Assembly (NCBI RefSeq): GCF_902498195.1 | Contig: NZ_CABVIY010000010.1 | Location: 186,001-250,000, forward strand | Length of the DNA stretch: 64,000 bases | From: Pseudomonas fluorescens | GTDB taxonomy: Bacteria > Pseudomonadota > Gammaproteobacteria > Pseudomonadales > Pseudomonadaceae | Reading direction: 5' to 3' | Notes under the pieces: generated by a model | What the model saw: only the letters and a program-made list of their open reading frames with translations | The model's database searches: none | Told to the model about the DNA's origin: nothing | In this document: in pieces, positions 47,394-56,932 of the stretch | How the letters are laid out: each line of letters starts with the position of its first letter | Numbering within the stretch: the stretch's first letter is position 1 | Program-made: the position numbers and the translations under genes

Positions 47394-47427
47394 TCCCAAA
47401 AAGGGAACGATAGGTCCCTTTTTGGGA
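47394..47427. promoter_or_regulatory. Perfect 13+13 bp inverted repeat at the start of the MNT gene
   Basis: TCCCAAAAAGGGA, 8 bases, then TCCCTTTTTGGGA. Each arm is itself TCCC...GGGA, so four half-sites are present. It touches the TTG start codon and would cover the ribosome binding region, as expected for an autoregulatory operator. Confidence 0.75.
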
Positions 47428-47559
47428 ATCTTCAACGTGCAGCTTCGCCAGTTGCTGGATGATGGGTGCATTTGTTGGTGGAGCGGGCGTTGGATCATCA
47501 TGAGGTGATGGCTGAGGCCAAGGTTTAGTAGGCAGGTCTGCGGTGAATTGGAGGCCGCC

Positions 47560-47633
47560 TTCGCGAGCAAGCCCGCTCCCACAATGGTTAGGCGGCGTGC
47601 GCAAAACCTGTGGGAGCGGGCTTGCTCGCGAAG
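47560..47633. repeat. REP doublet, tail-to-tail orientation
   Basis: Two perfect inverted copies about 28 bases apart lie between the HEPN/MNT module and chpC, forming the right border of the module. Confidence 0.92.
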
Positions 47634-47640
47634 GGGCCAG

Positions 47641-48108
47641 TCAGGTTAGCCCGGCATTCACCAACAACTCCTCCAGCGCCAGCAAATCCGGCACCTTCGC
47701 CACCTGATCCGCCACCTGCACCGCCGCCTGTTCCAGCGAACACAACGGCACATCCACATAGCTCAACTGACTGTCGAGCTTGTACGACCGCGGAATCCCC
47801 TGCACCAGCATCGCAATGAACTTCAGCTCCGGCCGGCCACCGAGCGCATTGAGGATGACGATTCGCACGCGCTCGCCGATGACGATTTTGTTGCCGCACG
47901 CCGATTCGAAACTGAGCAAGGGAATCTGCCGATTGCGCCAGGTCACTCGCCCGAGGTACCACGGCGGGCTGTCGAGGTCGAACGCCGCCGGCTGGTAATC
48001 GATCAGCTCGGCGACCGCGACGTTGGGCAGGATCAGGTGGCGGTCGGCCAAAGGCAGCAGCAGGCCGGTGAGGTTGATGTTGCGCTGGTTGAGGCTTCGC
48101 TCAAGCAT
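47641..48108 (-). CDS. chpC: CheW-like adaptor of the Pil-Chp system
   Basis: This 155-residue single CheW domain begins MLERSLNQRNINLTGLLLPLADRHLILPNVAVAELIDYQP. CheW proteins join chemoreceptors to the kinase; ChpC is the second adaptor of the pilus system beside PilI. The ATG at 48108 overlaps the end of chpA by 8 bases, so the longer frame to 48168 is excluded. It is the last gene of the cluster here. The methylesterase gene chpB, normally between chpA and chpC, is missing. Confidence 0.87.
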   Translation of the reverse strand: MLERSLNQRNINLTGLLLPLADRHLILPNVAVAELIDYQPAAFDLDSPPWYLGRVTWRNRQIPLLSFESACGNKIVIGERVRIVILNALGGRPELKFIAMLVQGIPRSYKLDSQLSYVDVPLCSLEQAAVQVADQVAKVPDLLALEELLVNAGLT

Positions 48109-51100
48109 GGTGTTTGCTCCAGTGGGCGATGCTTTCGAGCAGTACCGACTCCTGATAGGGCTTGCCAAGGTAATCGTTGACGCCGAGGGCCATGGCCCGG
48201 TCGCGGTGTTTCTGGCCGGTGCGGGAAGTGATCATGATGATCGGCAGGTGCTGCAAGCGCTCGTCGCCGCGCACTTGCGCCGCCACTTCGAAGCCGTCCA
48301 TGCGCGGCATTTCGATGTCCAGCAGCATGATGTCGGGCAGGTGCTCTTCGAGCAGCAGCATGGCGTCGACACCGTCCTTGGCGGTCAGTACGTTCATGCC
48401 GTGGCGTTCGAGCAAGCGGCTGGTGACCTTGCGCACCGTGACCGAGTCGTCGACCACCATCACCAGCAGCGGCTTCTGCGCTTCGAATTCGTGGTCATGG
48501 TGCTGCGTGCGCTGCGGCACATGGGCCTGGGCGCGGATCGGCGCCAGCAGATCAAGGATCAGCACCACCCGGCCATCCCCCAGGATCGTCGCCCCGGACA
48601 CGCCCTGCACCGCCGCGAACTGCGGGCCAAGGCTCTTGACCACGATCTCGCGGGTACCGGCCATGGCATCGACCTGCACCGCGACATGCCGTTCGTTGCA
48701 CTGCACCAGCAACACCGGCAACGGCAGGCTCTGGCCCAACAGTTTCGGCCGTGGGCTGGTTTTCAGCAGCTCACCCAGGTAGCACAGTTCATAACGTTGC
48801 CCGGCGTATTCATAGGTCGGGGGATCAAGACGGTAATGCCCTTCGAGTTCGTTGGGCAGCACGCGGACGATGCCGTCGATGGTGTTCAGCGGGATCGCGT
48901 ACTGGTCATCAAAGCATTGCACCATCAGCGCGCGGTTGACCGACACGGTGAACGGCAGGCGGATGCGGAAATGCACGCCCTGCCCCGGCACCGAGTCGAT
49001 GCTCATGCTGCCGCCCAGCTGCCGCACTTCTTCATGCACCACGTCCATGCCGACGCCGCGCCCGGAGATCTGGGTGATTTTCTCGGCGGTGGAAAAACCC
49101 GGCTGCAGGATGAACTGCAACACGTCGCGGTCGCTGATCTCACTGTCGGGATCGAGCAAACCACGCTTGATTGCCTTGCGCCGCACGGCGTCCAGCGGCA
49201 CGCCGGCGCCGTCGTCGCGGATATCGAAAATGATGTCGCCACCTTCGCGCAACAGCTCGAGGCTGATCCGCCCTTGCGCCGGCTTGCCCGCCGCGACACG
49301 CACCTCGGCGGACTCAAGACCGTGGTCCACGGCGTTGCGCAACATGTGTTCCAGCGGCGCCGCCATGCGTTCGAGCACGTTGCGATCCATCTCGCCTTCG
49401 GCGTTGCCGACGAGAAATTCAACGTCCTTGCCCAACTCCTCGGAGACTTGACGCACGATGCGTTTCAAGCGCGGCAGCATCCGTTCGAACGGCACCATGC
49501 GCGTGCGCATCAGGCCTTCCTGCAATTCGGTGTTGATGCGCCCCTGTTGCTGCAACAGGTTTTCCGCGTCCTGATTGCGCCGGTCGAGGGTTTCCTTGAG
49601 GTCCAGCAAGTCGGAGGCAGACTCGAACAACGCCCGCGATAATTGCTGCAATTGCGAGTGACGGTCCATCTCCAACGGGTCGAACTCTTCGTATCCCAGG
49701 CGTTCGGCGTCGACTTGCTGGCGACTGAGAATCCGCCCCTGGGTTTCGGTGTCGAGGCGGCGTAGCTGGTCGCGCATCCGCTCGATGGTGGTTTCCATCT
49801 CGTTAAGGGCCACTTGGGCATCGCTGACCTGCTGCTCGATCCGGCCACGGAAGATCGACGTTTCGCCGGCCAGGTTGACCAGGTCGTCGAGCAGTTCCGC
49901 TGAAACCTTGACCATGTCCGCACCGGCATCCGCTTGCAGCGGCGGCGTTTCGGTTTTTCCCGCCGCCGGCAGCGCGACGGGCGCCGGGGCTTCAGTCACC
50001 GTCGGGTGGCTGAAATTCCGGATCGCATCGAGCAAGCGGTCGGCCGGTGGCAGCGGTTCCCCGGCGCGGACCGCGTCGAGCATTTGCGCCAATCGGTCAT
50101 GGCTGCGTTGCAGCAATTCAAACAAGGCAGCCGAGGGCTTGAAGGCGCCGGTGGATAACCCTTCGTAGAGAAATTCCAGCTCATGGGCCAGATCGCCGAT
50201 CGGGGCGATCTCGACCATGCGCGCGCCGCCCTTGAGGGTGTGCAGGTCACGCAGCAGGGTTTCCACTTCCTGGCGGTTCGCCGGTTCGGCCTGCCAGCGC
50301 ACCAGCGCCGCGCCGGAGCTTTCGATGATGTCGAAACCTTCCTCGAGGAAGATATCCAGCAGCTCGCTGTCGTGATGCGCCGAGTCGTTGCTCGCCGCCG
50401 GCTCAATGACGTCGGCGTGGCCGGCGTGCCCCTGGCGGAAGGCGCGAATCGCCTCGATCAGTTCACCGGGATCGTCCAGCGGACGGTAGCGCTGTAACTG
50501 CTCAAGTAGCTGCGCCAACCGCTCATGGCTGTGCTGCAGCAATTGCGCCAGCGCACCACTGTAGGAATAGCGGCGGTCCACCAGGCCTTCGTACAGGCTT
50601 TCCAGTTCATGGGCCAGGTCACCGACCGGCTCGACCTCGGCCATCCGCGCGCCGCCCTTGAGGGTGTGGAGGTCGCGTTGCAGGGAGGACAGCGGCGCGG
50701 CGTTTTGTGGTTCGGCGAGCCAGCGTTGCAAGGCCTGGTTGGCGCTGTCGAGGATATCCACCGCTTCTTCGAGGAAGATCGAGACGATTTCGTCGTCGAG
50801 TTCCCGATCCCTTGTAGGCGCGAACTCGCTCGCGATGGGCTCAATGGCGCCGCGTTTTTCCAATGGCAACGCGTCATTGTTAGCGTCCATCGCGAGCAGG
50901 CTCGCGCCTACAGGGGATTGCGTGTTTTCGAGTTCAGCGGTGGCGTCAGCCAGGTCGCGGATGCTCAGGGAGCGGCTGCCGTCGCTGCGGATCAGGCCCA
51001 TGGCCGATGGGTCGAGGCTTTCGTCGAGCAGCCCGTGCAAGGCACGAACCCGATCCGGGCGCGGGCTGACTTCCTGCCCGGCAGCCAGTTCGTCGAGCAT

Positions 51101-54100
51101 GTTGATCAGCGCTTCGTGGGCACTTTGCGCCTCGTGGAAAAACGTCTCGCTGACGGCCAGGCTGCTTTCTTCCACGGCACCGTAGAGGTCGAGCAGGGCT
51201 TCGCAGAGTTCATCCACCGGATGCAGATCGGCCAGGTGCGCGCCCTCGCCGAGGGTGGTCAATTCGTCCAGCAGCGCACTGAGTTCCTGACGCTCGCCGG
51301 GGTGCTGCTGCCAACGCTGCAACAGGCTTTCGGCGTCCAGCAGGATGTCCATGCCCTGGGCCAGGAAGTTGTTGATCAACTGTGGGTCACGCTTGATCCG
51401 CAGGCCGCTGCTCGGCGCATCGAAGTGGCTTTGCAGACGTTCGGCCAGCAACGCCTGGGCCCGCCCGATCAACGCGCCGGCATGGGGGATCTCAGCCAAC
51501 GGATCGCTCTTGAGCTGCCGCAGGCCGAGACGTAACAGGCCTTCGGCTTCCAGCAACACTTCGACCTCGTCCAGGTCCAGGGCGATCTGGTGGGCCTTGT
51601 ACTCCCGGGCCAGCTGGTCCAGCGGCGCGGCCAGCTCGACAATCGGCAAGACCCCGGCCATCGACGCACTGCCCTTGAGGGTGTGCAAGGCGCGCAGCAA
51701 CTCGTCACTGGCCGGCAACGGCACGTGTTCGGCGGCCTGGTCGAGGAAGCGATTGAGACTGCCCAGGTGGGTTTGCGCTTCTTTGCGAAAGATCTCCAGC
51801 AACAGCGGATCGAGCGCCGTGACGTCTTGAGTATCTTCGTCGCAGGCCGGTTCATCGCCCTTGGCCAGGGCATGGGCGCGGGCGGCCAACTGGTCGACAT
51901 CGTTGCGCTGGCGCTGGGCATTGGCGGCGTATTCGGCCACCAGTTCCGGCAGCACTTGCAGCACTTCGCCGATCAGCTGCTGCACCGTGGCGCCCGGCTC
52001 CACGCTGTTTTCCAGGACACGGTTGAGCAGGTTTTCCACCGCCCAGGCCAGTTCGCCAAGCACCAGGGCGCGCACCATCCGGCCACTGCCCTTGAGGGTA
52101 TGGAAGGCCCGGCGCAGTTCACTCAGTGCCGAGCGGTTATCGGGATTGATCGACCAGCGCGGCAAATACTCGCGCAGGATTTCCAGCACCTCGTCGGTTT
52201 CTTCGAGGAAGACTTCGCGCAATTCATCGTCCACCGGCTCTTCACCGGGGGGCGGCGGCAACAGGCTGCCTGGCGTGGTCAGGGCGGGTGGGTTGAGGGC
52301 GGAGACCGGGCTGGCCATGACATCGGCCAGGGTCTGGGCGACCGCCTCGGCATCCAGTGCCTGCTGCTGTTGCAGGGTCTGCGCTTCGCCGGGGCTCAGC
52401 ACATCCTCAAGCATCGGCACATGCAGTTCACGGGGGTAAAAGCCGAGGGACGCCAGGCTGGCTTCGGCGATGTCGAGCAGCTGCTCACCGGGCGCCTCGG
52501 GGTCATCGTTGAGGCGTTCGAGGTAGTACTCAAGGCTGGCGATGACGTCGGCCAGGCTGTCCAGTTCCTGCCAGCCGGGTTGACCCGGATCGAGCAGCAG
52601 GTGTTCGCGGATGAAGTGATTGCAAGTCTCGATCAGGCTCGCCGCCCGGCTCAGCGGAATCATCGCCAGCGCGCCACGGACCTGGGTCAGCAAGGCCGGC
52701 AGCGCCTGCAAGTGCTGGCGGTCCCAGTCGGCGTCGATGTAGTCGACGATCATGTCCTTGGCCTGTTGCAGGCAGATACGCGCTTCCTTGATCACGATCT
52801 GGTGGATCTGCGTCAGGTCGGTGGTTGGCAGGCGGCCTTCTTCCTGGCTTTCGGGCTCCACGGTGCCGACCATGCCGGCCAGGGTCGCTTCGACGTAGAG
52901 CAGGGCCCCGGCGACGTCCATGAGGATGGCGTCATCGGGCGCGCGCTGGCCCTGGGCAAGGCTCAGCACCACCGCCAGCTGATCGATGATGACCTTGCGC
53001 GGCTGGCCGAAACCCAGCACCGCCAGGGTGTCGGCGATTTGCCGCAGCGGCGCGAGCAGGCTGTCGAGATCCGAGGTGTGTTGCCGGTCGCTGCGCACGA
53101 ACAGGTCCAGGCGCTCCTTGACCCGCACCAGCTCTTCACACAGCGCCGCCAGGACCGAACGCATGGCATCGCGGTCGGGGCCGGCCAGCCGGGCACGTTC
53201 TTCATCGACCATCGCGCTGTCGGGCAGCGCGTCGTCCAGTGCGTAGCGATCTTTCATGGTCAGCATCTGCCCGGTGGGGTGTTCGGCCTTGGCAATGTAG
53301 AACAGCAAACTCTTGAGCAACTCCGGCGGCGCCGGCTGATTGATCGCGGCCATGCCCTGTTCGAGCAGGCGCTTGAGTTCCTTGTCGGCGTCCTTGAACA
53401 GGCTGCGCAAAGCCGGGCTGTTAGCGATCACACCGGCGCGCATGCCTTCGACCAGCGCCGAAGCGACCTGCCACAACGGGCTCAGGGGCGCTTGGCCACA
53501 CAGGCTTTCGAGGCGGGAAAACACCTTGGCCAGGTAGCCGAGGTGGGTGTCGTCATCCTGTTCGCGCAGCAAGCCGACCAGGGCCATCTGCAACATCTGC
53601 CGCAACTTGCGCAGCACATTCGGCAGCTCCGCCGGTTCCAGCAGCGCCAGCGATTCCGGGCCCAGGGGCGGCAGGTCCGGCCACTGCGGGCTGAACAGGC
53701 TGGTTTCCGACAGCAGGCTTTCACCCCGGGCGCTGCGCAGGTCGTTGATCAACGGCAGTACCACCAGCGGCAAGTCGCGACGGGCGCTTTGGACCCGGTC
53801 GAGGTAGGTCGGCAATTGCCCCAGGGCTTGCAGCATCAGGTGCAGCGCTTCGTCACGATGGCTGACGCGATTGTCCTGCAAGGCGGCGGTCAGTTGCTCC
53901 ATCTCTTCGGCGAGCAGGGCCGCGCCGTAGAACTCGACCATCTGCAAACTGCCGTGAACCTGATGGATGCACGCCAGGCAATCGCTCAGGGCGTGCGTCG
54001 CCTGCGGATCATCAAGCTGGGTTTCGATCGCGTGATGAGCCTGCTTCAGCGTTTCGGCAATCTCGCCTTTGACCCATTCGAGGGCCACATAGTCGTGCCG

Positions 54101-54109
54101 ATCACCCAT
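48101..54109 (-). CDS. chpA: ChpA, multidomain histidine kinase of the Pil-Chp system
   Basis: This 2002-residue hybrid kinase controls type IV pilus motility and surface sensing. In order: degenerate phosphotransfer-like domains near the N-terminus (CIHQVHGSLQMVEFYGAAL), four canonical Hpt domains with HTLKGSGRM, HTLKGSASM, HTLKGGARMAE and HTLKGGARMVE (phospho-His), a dimerisation and ATPase region (EHMLRNAVDHGLES, DDGAGVPLD, GRGVGMDVVHEEV), a CheW-like domain and a receiver ending the protein (VMVVDDSVTV, LLDIEMPRMDG). The ATG at 54109 starts the conserved MGDRHDYVALEWVKGE and has GGAG upstream. Residues about 1066-1099 come from a REP doublet. It works with PilJ, PilI, PilG and PilH. Confidence 0.96.
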   Translation of the reverse strand: MGDRHDYVALEWVKGEIAETLKQAHHAIETQLDDPQATHALSDCLACIHQVHGSLQMVEFYGAALLAEEMEQLTAALQDNRVSHRDEALHLMLQALGQLPTYLDRVQSARRDLPLVVLPLINDLRSARGESLLSETSLFSPQWPDLPPLGPESLALLEPAELPNVLRKLRQMLQMALVGLLREQDDDTHLGYLAKVFSRLESLCGQAPLSPLWQVASALVEGMRAGVIANSPALRSLFKDADKELKRLLEQGMAAINQPAPPELLKSLLFYIAKAEHPTGQMLTMKDRYALDDALPDSAMVDEERARLAGPDRDAMRSVLAALCEELVRVKERLDLFVRSDRQHTSDLDSLLAPLRQIADTLAVLGFGQPRKVIIDQLAVVLSLAQGQRAPDDAILMDVAGALLYVEATLAGMVGTVEPESQEEGRLPTTDLTQIHQIVIKEARICLQQAKDMIVDYIDADWDRQHLQALPALLTQVRGALAMIPLSRAASLIETCNHFIREHLLLDPGQPGWQELDSLADVIASLEYYLERLNDDPEAPGEQLLDIAEASLASLGFYPRELHVPMLEDVLSPGEAQTLQQQQALDAEAVAQTLADVMASPVSALNPPALTTPGSLLPPPPGEEPVDDELREVFLEETDEVLEILREYLPRWSINPDNRSALSELRRAFHTLKGSGRMVRALVLGELAWAVENLLNRVLENSVEPGATVQQLIGEVLQVLPELVAEYAANAQRQRNDVDQLAARAHALAKGDEPACDEDTQDVTALDPLLLEIFRKEAQTHLGSLNRFLDQAAEHVPLPASDELLRALHTLKGSASMAGVLPIVELAAPLDQLAREYKAHQIALDLDEVEVLLEAEGLLRLGLRQLKSDPLAEIPHAGALIGRAQALLAERLQSHFDAPSSGLRIKRDPQLINNFLAQGMDILLDAESLLQRWQQHPGERQELSALLDELTTLGEGAHLADLHPVDELCEALLDLYGAVEESSLAVSETFFHEAQSAHEALINMLDELAAGQEVSPRPDRVRALHGLLDESLDPSAMGLIRSDGSRSLSIRDLADATAELENTQSPVGASLLAMDANNDALPLEKRGAIEPIASEFAPTRDRELDDEIVSIFLEEAVDILDSANQALQRWLAEPQNAAPLSSLQRDLHTLKGGARMAEVEPVGDLAHELESLYEGLVDRRYSYSGALAQLLQHSHERLAQLLEQLQRYRPLDDPGELIEAIRAFRQGHAGHADVIEPAASNDSAHHDSELLDIFLEEGFDIIESSGAALVRWQAEPANRQEVETLLRDLHTLKGGARMVEIAPIGDLAHELEFLYEGLSTGAFKPSAALFELLQRSHDRLAQMLDAVRAGEPLPPADRLLDAIRNFSHPTVTEAPAPVALPAAGKTETPPLQADAGADMVKVSAELLDDLVNLAGETSIFRGRIEQQVSDAQVALNEMETTIERMRDQLRRLDTETQGRILSRQQVDAERLGYEEFDPLEMDRHSQLQQLSRALFESASDLLDLKETLDRRNQDAENLLQQQGRINTELQEGLMRTRMVPFERMLPRLKRIVRQVSEELGKDVEFLVGNAEGEMDRNVLERMAAPLEHMLRNAVDHGLESAEVRVAAGKPAQGRISLELLREGGDIIFDIRDDGAGVPLDAVRRKAIKRGLLDPDSEISDRDVLQFILQPGFSTAEKITQISGRGVGMDVVHEEVRQLGGSMSIDSVPGQGVHFRIRLPFTVSVNRALMVQCFDDQYAIPLNTIDGIVRVLPNELEGHYRLDPPTYEYAGQRYELCYLGELLKTSPRPKLLGQSLPLPVLLVQCNERHVAVQVDAMAGTREIVVKSLGPQFAAVQGVSGATILGDGRVVLILDLLAPIRAQAHVPQRTQHHDHEFEAQKPLLVMVVDDSVTVRKVTSRLLERHGMNVLTAKDGVDAMLLLEEHLPDIMLLDIEMPRMDGFEVAAQVRGDERLQHLPIIMITSRTGQKHRDRAMALGVNDYLGKPYQESVLLESIAHWSKHHA
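50813..50912. repeat. REP doublet (third family, TGTAGGCGCGA...) inside chpA
   Basis: Arms TGTAGGCGCGAACTCGCTC... and its inverse, 26 bases each with three mismatches, enclose 48 bases. The whole element is read in frame by chpA as residues about 1066-1099 (VGASLLAMDAN... EFAPT) in the linker between Hpt domains. This family occurs nowhere else in the window. Confidence 0.9.
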
Positions 54110-54172
54110 AACCACTCCAGTTTTCGCTTCAGTCACGTTGCGTCAGTCAAATTGCATGTGCCCGCGGGCGGT

Positions 54173-56233
54173 TCAAGCATTGTCGGTCACCGGCGGCTTG
54201 GTGGCCGGCAAGGTGAAGCCCGACACCGAGCGCCGCAGCTGGCTGGCCATTTTCGCCAGGTTGCCAATGCTCTCGGCGGTGGCGGTGGAGCCCGACGAGG
54301 TCTGCGTAGTGATCTGCTGGATCACGTTCATCGTCAGGGAAATCTGCCCGGCAGACGACGTCTGTTGCTGGGCGGCATTGGAAATGCTCTGGATCAGCGC
54401 CGCGAGGGTTTTGGAGACCCCTTCGATTTCTTCCAGGGCCACACCGGCATCCTGCGCCAGGCGAGCACCGCGCACCACTTCGGTGGTGGTCTGCTCCATG
54501 GAAATCACCGCTTCGTTGGTGTCGGTCTGGATCGCCCGCACCAGGGTCTCGATCTGCCGCGTCGCGGCCGAGGAACGCTCTGCCAGCCGTTGCACCTCGT
54601 CGGCGACCACCGCAAAACCGCGCCCGGCATCACCGGCCATGGACGCCTGGATCGCCGCGTTGAGGGCCAGGATGTTGGTCTGATCGGCGATGTCATCGAT
54701 CAGGCTGACAATGTCGCCAATTTCCTGGGAAGACTCGCCCAGGCGCTTGATCCGCTTGGCGGTGTCCTGAATCTGTTCGCGAATATTGTCCATGCCGTGG
54801 ATGGTGTTGTGCACCACCTCGTTGCCCTTGTTGGCGATTTCCACCGAGCGCTCGGCCACCGCCGAGGATTCGGCGGCATTGGCCGACACCTGATCGATGG
54901 ATTCGGCCATGTCGTTGATCGCGGTGGACGCTTCCGAGATCTGCTGCGCCTGATGCTCCGAAGCCTGCGCCAGGTGCATGGCGGTGGCCTGGGTTTCCTG
55001 CACGGCGGCGGCGACCTGCCCGGCCGTCAGGTTGATGGTCGCCACGAGATCGCGCAGCTGGTCCACGGAATAGTTGATGGAGTCGGCAATGGTACCGGTG
55101 AAATCTTCGGTCACCGAGGCGGTGACGGTCAGGTCGCCGTCGGCCAGGTCCTCGATTTCGTCGAGCAGACGCATGATCGCGTTCTGGTTGCGCTCGTTCT
55201 TCTCGGCGGTTTCGCGCAGCTGCCGGTTGGTTTCGCGCACCATCACCAGCCCGATGAGGATGATCGACATCAGCGCCGCCAGGCCCAGCACATAGCCGCC
55301 GATGGTGTCGGTGTTGCGCCCGCCGGCGAGGTTTTCGAAACCGCCGGCCAGGTGCGAGGCTTCATCGAGCAGGGTTTGCGACAGGCTGAAAATGTTGGTG
55401 GCCGACTCACGGACCTTGAACAACTCCGGCGACGTCTCGAGGATTTCATCCACGGAGCCGGAGACAAATTCGAACAGCTCGGAAATCTCCATCAACCGCG
55501 CCCGCGCATCACGGTCTTCGACCTGGCTGACCCGCAGCGCCACATTGCCCTGAAGCATGCCGTTGAGCACCTGGCCGAAACGCGCCGCATCGCGACCGAA
55601 GGCGTCGGCCGCCTGTTGCGAGCTTTCGTCGCCGGACAACACGGTGTTCACCGCCCCCAGGATGCGCTCGGCCAGCAACGATTGGCGCTGGGCCATGGCC
55701 ACCTGGGCAGCCGGAGCACCGCGTTGCAGGAGAATTTCCACGACTTTCTCGTACTCGACCTGCAACTGCGGCACGGTTTCGGCCAGGGTCGCGGCCACCT
55801 GGTGCAGCGACAGCACGGTCTGCTCGCTGGAGAGGATGGCGTCGGTGTTTTTCAGCAGGCGTTCCCAGTCCATCTGCACGGCGCGCATTTCCGGGCGTAC
55901 GGCCGCCGGGGCCGGGGGCAGGCCGGTGGAAGGGTCGCCCTTTTTCAGGTAGCCCCAGCGCTGGGCAAAATCGTTGCGCGCATCGCTGAGCAGCTTGAAC
56001 GCCGCGGCCTTGCCGGTGGCGGCTTCGGTGGCGTTCTTGGCAATACGCTGGGACAGCACGCGCAGCTCGCCGGCATGACCGATGTACTGCTTGTCGTACG
56101 TGGCCTGGGTGTTGAGGTACGCGAAGTTGGCGAACAACAGCATGATGAAAACGATCAGCGCGATGAACAGCGCGATGATCTGCGAACGACTGCGCGACCC
56201 TTCCATTGGCTTGCCTGTTTTAGCTTTTATCAT
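54173..56233 (-). CDS. pilJ: PilJ, chemoreceptor of the Pil-Chp system
   Basis: The 686-residue methyl-accepting protein starts [43 protein letters not shown], with the first membrane helix at residues about 20-42. A periplasmic sensing region (residues about 43-310) with [19 protein letters not shown] precedes a second membrane segment ([16 protein letters not shown]), a HAMP region, and a signalling domain with the hairpin tip [17 protein letters not shown] and [39 protein letters not shown]. It senses surface contact or pilus state through ChpA. The longer frame adds 8 residues not found in relatives. Confidence 0.95.
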   Translation of the reverse strand: MIKAKTGKPMEGSRSRSQIIALFIALIVFIMLLFANFAYLNTQATYDKQYIGHAGELRVLSQRIAKNATEAATGKAAAFKLLSDARNDFAQRWGYLKKGDPSTGLPPAPAAVRPEMRAVQMDWERLLKNTDAILSSEQTVLSLHQVAATLAETVPQLQVEYEKVVEILLQRGAPAAQVAMAQRQSLLAERILGAVNTVLSGDESSQQAADAFGRDAARFGQVLNGMLQGNVALRVSQVEDRDARARLMEISELFEFVSGSVDEILETSPELFKVRESATNIFSLSQTLLDEASHLAGGFENLAGGRNTDTIGGYVLGLAALMSIILIGLVMVRETNRQLRETAEKNERNQNAIMRLLDEIEDLADGDLTVTASVTEDFTGTIADSINYSVDQLRDLVATINLTAGQVAAAVQETQATAMHLAQASEHQAQQISEASTAINDMAESIDQVSANAAESSAVAERSVEIANKGNEVVHNTIHGMDNIREQIQDTAKRIKRLGESSQEIGDIVSLIDDIADQTNILALNAAIQASMAGDAGRGFAVVADEVQRLAERSSAATRQIETLVRAIQTDTNEAVISMEQTTTEVVRGARLAQDAGVALEEIEGVSKTLAALIQSISNAAQQQTSSAGQISLTMNVIQQITTQTSSGSTATAESIGNLAKMASQLRRSVSGFTLPATKPPVTDNA

Positions 56234-56282
56234 CGGTCTTCGCCTGTTAACCCACACCTTTCAAACCTTGCCGAAAAACCCT

Positions 56283-56371
56283 GTGGGAGCGGGCTTGCTC
56301 GCGAATGCGGTGGGTCAGTCGACATCCATGCTGAATGAATGACCGCTTTCGCGAGCAAGCCCGCTCCCACA
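56283..56371. repeat. REP doublet, main family
   Basis: Two perfect inverted copies lie between pilI and pilJ, inside the otherwise compact pil-chp operon. Read-through or partial termination here could set the ratio of PilGHI to PilJ-ChpA. Confidence 0.92.
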
Positions 56372-56382
56372 AAGGTCCGTGC

Positions 56383-56922
56383 CTACACCGCGATGTTCAT
56401 GAAACCGTGCGAGCGCGCCAGCGCAAACGGGCTGAACACCCGCCAGGTCTGTTCGCGCTGGAAGCAGCCGTCGACAAACGTCGACATCGGCCCCGGTACG
56501 TCATCTGCCGGGACAGGTTGCTGGCTGCCCCGGGCAAAATGCTGGAGGCCGAAGACCTCGTCCACGATCAACCCGGCGAACACCTCCTGATGCTCGACCA
56601 CCAACACCCGCCGCTGCTTGCGCGGCGCCGAAAGCTCATAGCCAACGAAGCCGCACAGATCGATGACCGGCAGCAAGCGCCCCCGCAGGTTGGCCACGCC
56701 CTTGACCCAGGACTTGACCCCCGGCACCTGGGTGAAGCGCGGTTCGTGCAGCACTTCGCTGACTTCGCCCATCGGTGCGACGTACCAGTGATCGCCGAGG
56801 CGAAAGCCGATGCCGCTCCAGCTGTCCTGCCGGGTTGGCTGGGACGGCAAGTCGGCCGCCAACAGGCGACAGCGCTGGTCGATCTGCAGCAGCAGTTCGA
56901 AAGCCGTCAGCGACTCGGTCAT
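56383..56922 (-). CDS. pilI: PilI, CheW-like adaptor
   Basis: The 179-residue CheW-type protein begins MTESLTAFELLLQIDQRCRLLAADLPSQPTRQDSWSGIGFRLGDHWYVAPMGEVSEVL and continues with VANLRGRLLPVIDLCGFVG, the core CheW strand. It links PilJ to ChpA. It is 10 bases downstream of pilH in the same direction, so co-transcribed. PilI, PilH and PilG share the operon's first section, ahead of a REP doublet. Confidence 0.93.
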   Translation of the reverse strand: MTESLTAFELLLQIDQRCRLLAADLPSQPTRQDSWSGIGFRLGDHWYVAPMGEVSEVLHEPRFTQVPGVKSWVKGVANLRGRLLPVIDLCGFVGYELSAPRKQRRVLVVEHQEVFAGLIVDEVFGLQHFARGSQQPVPADDVPGPMSTFVDGCFQREQTWRVFSPFALARSHGFMNIAV

Positions 56923-56932
56923 GGCCGGACGA

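Noticed and set aside
48023-49642. A 539-codon open frame opposite the C-terminal part of chpA
   Set aside because: It lies antisense to the kinase and receiver domains of ChpA and has shadow-type composition.
51590-56338. A 1582-codon open frame on the plus strand opposite chpA and pilJ
   Set aside because: It is the mirror of two clear genes. High GC and third-position bias leave the antisense frame open. Its translation is rich in His, Gln and Arg and has no family motif or ribosome binding site.
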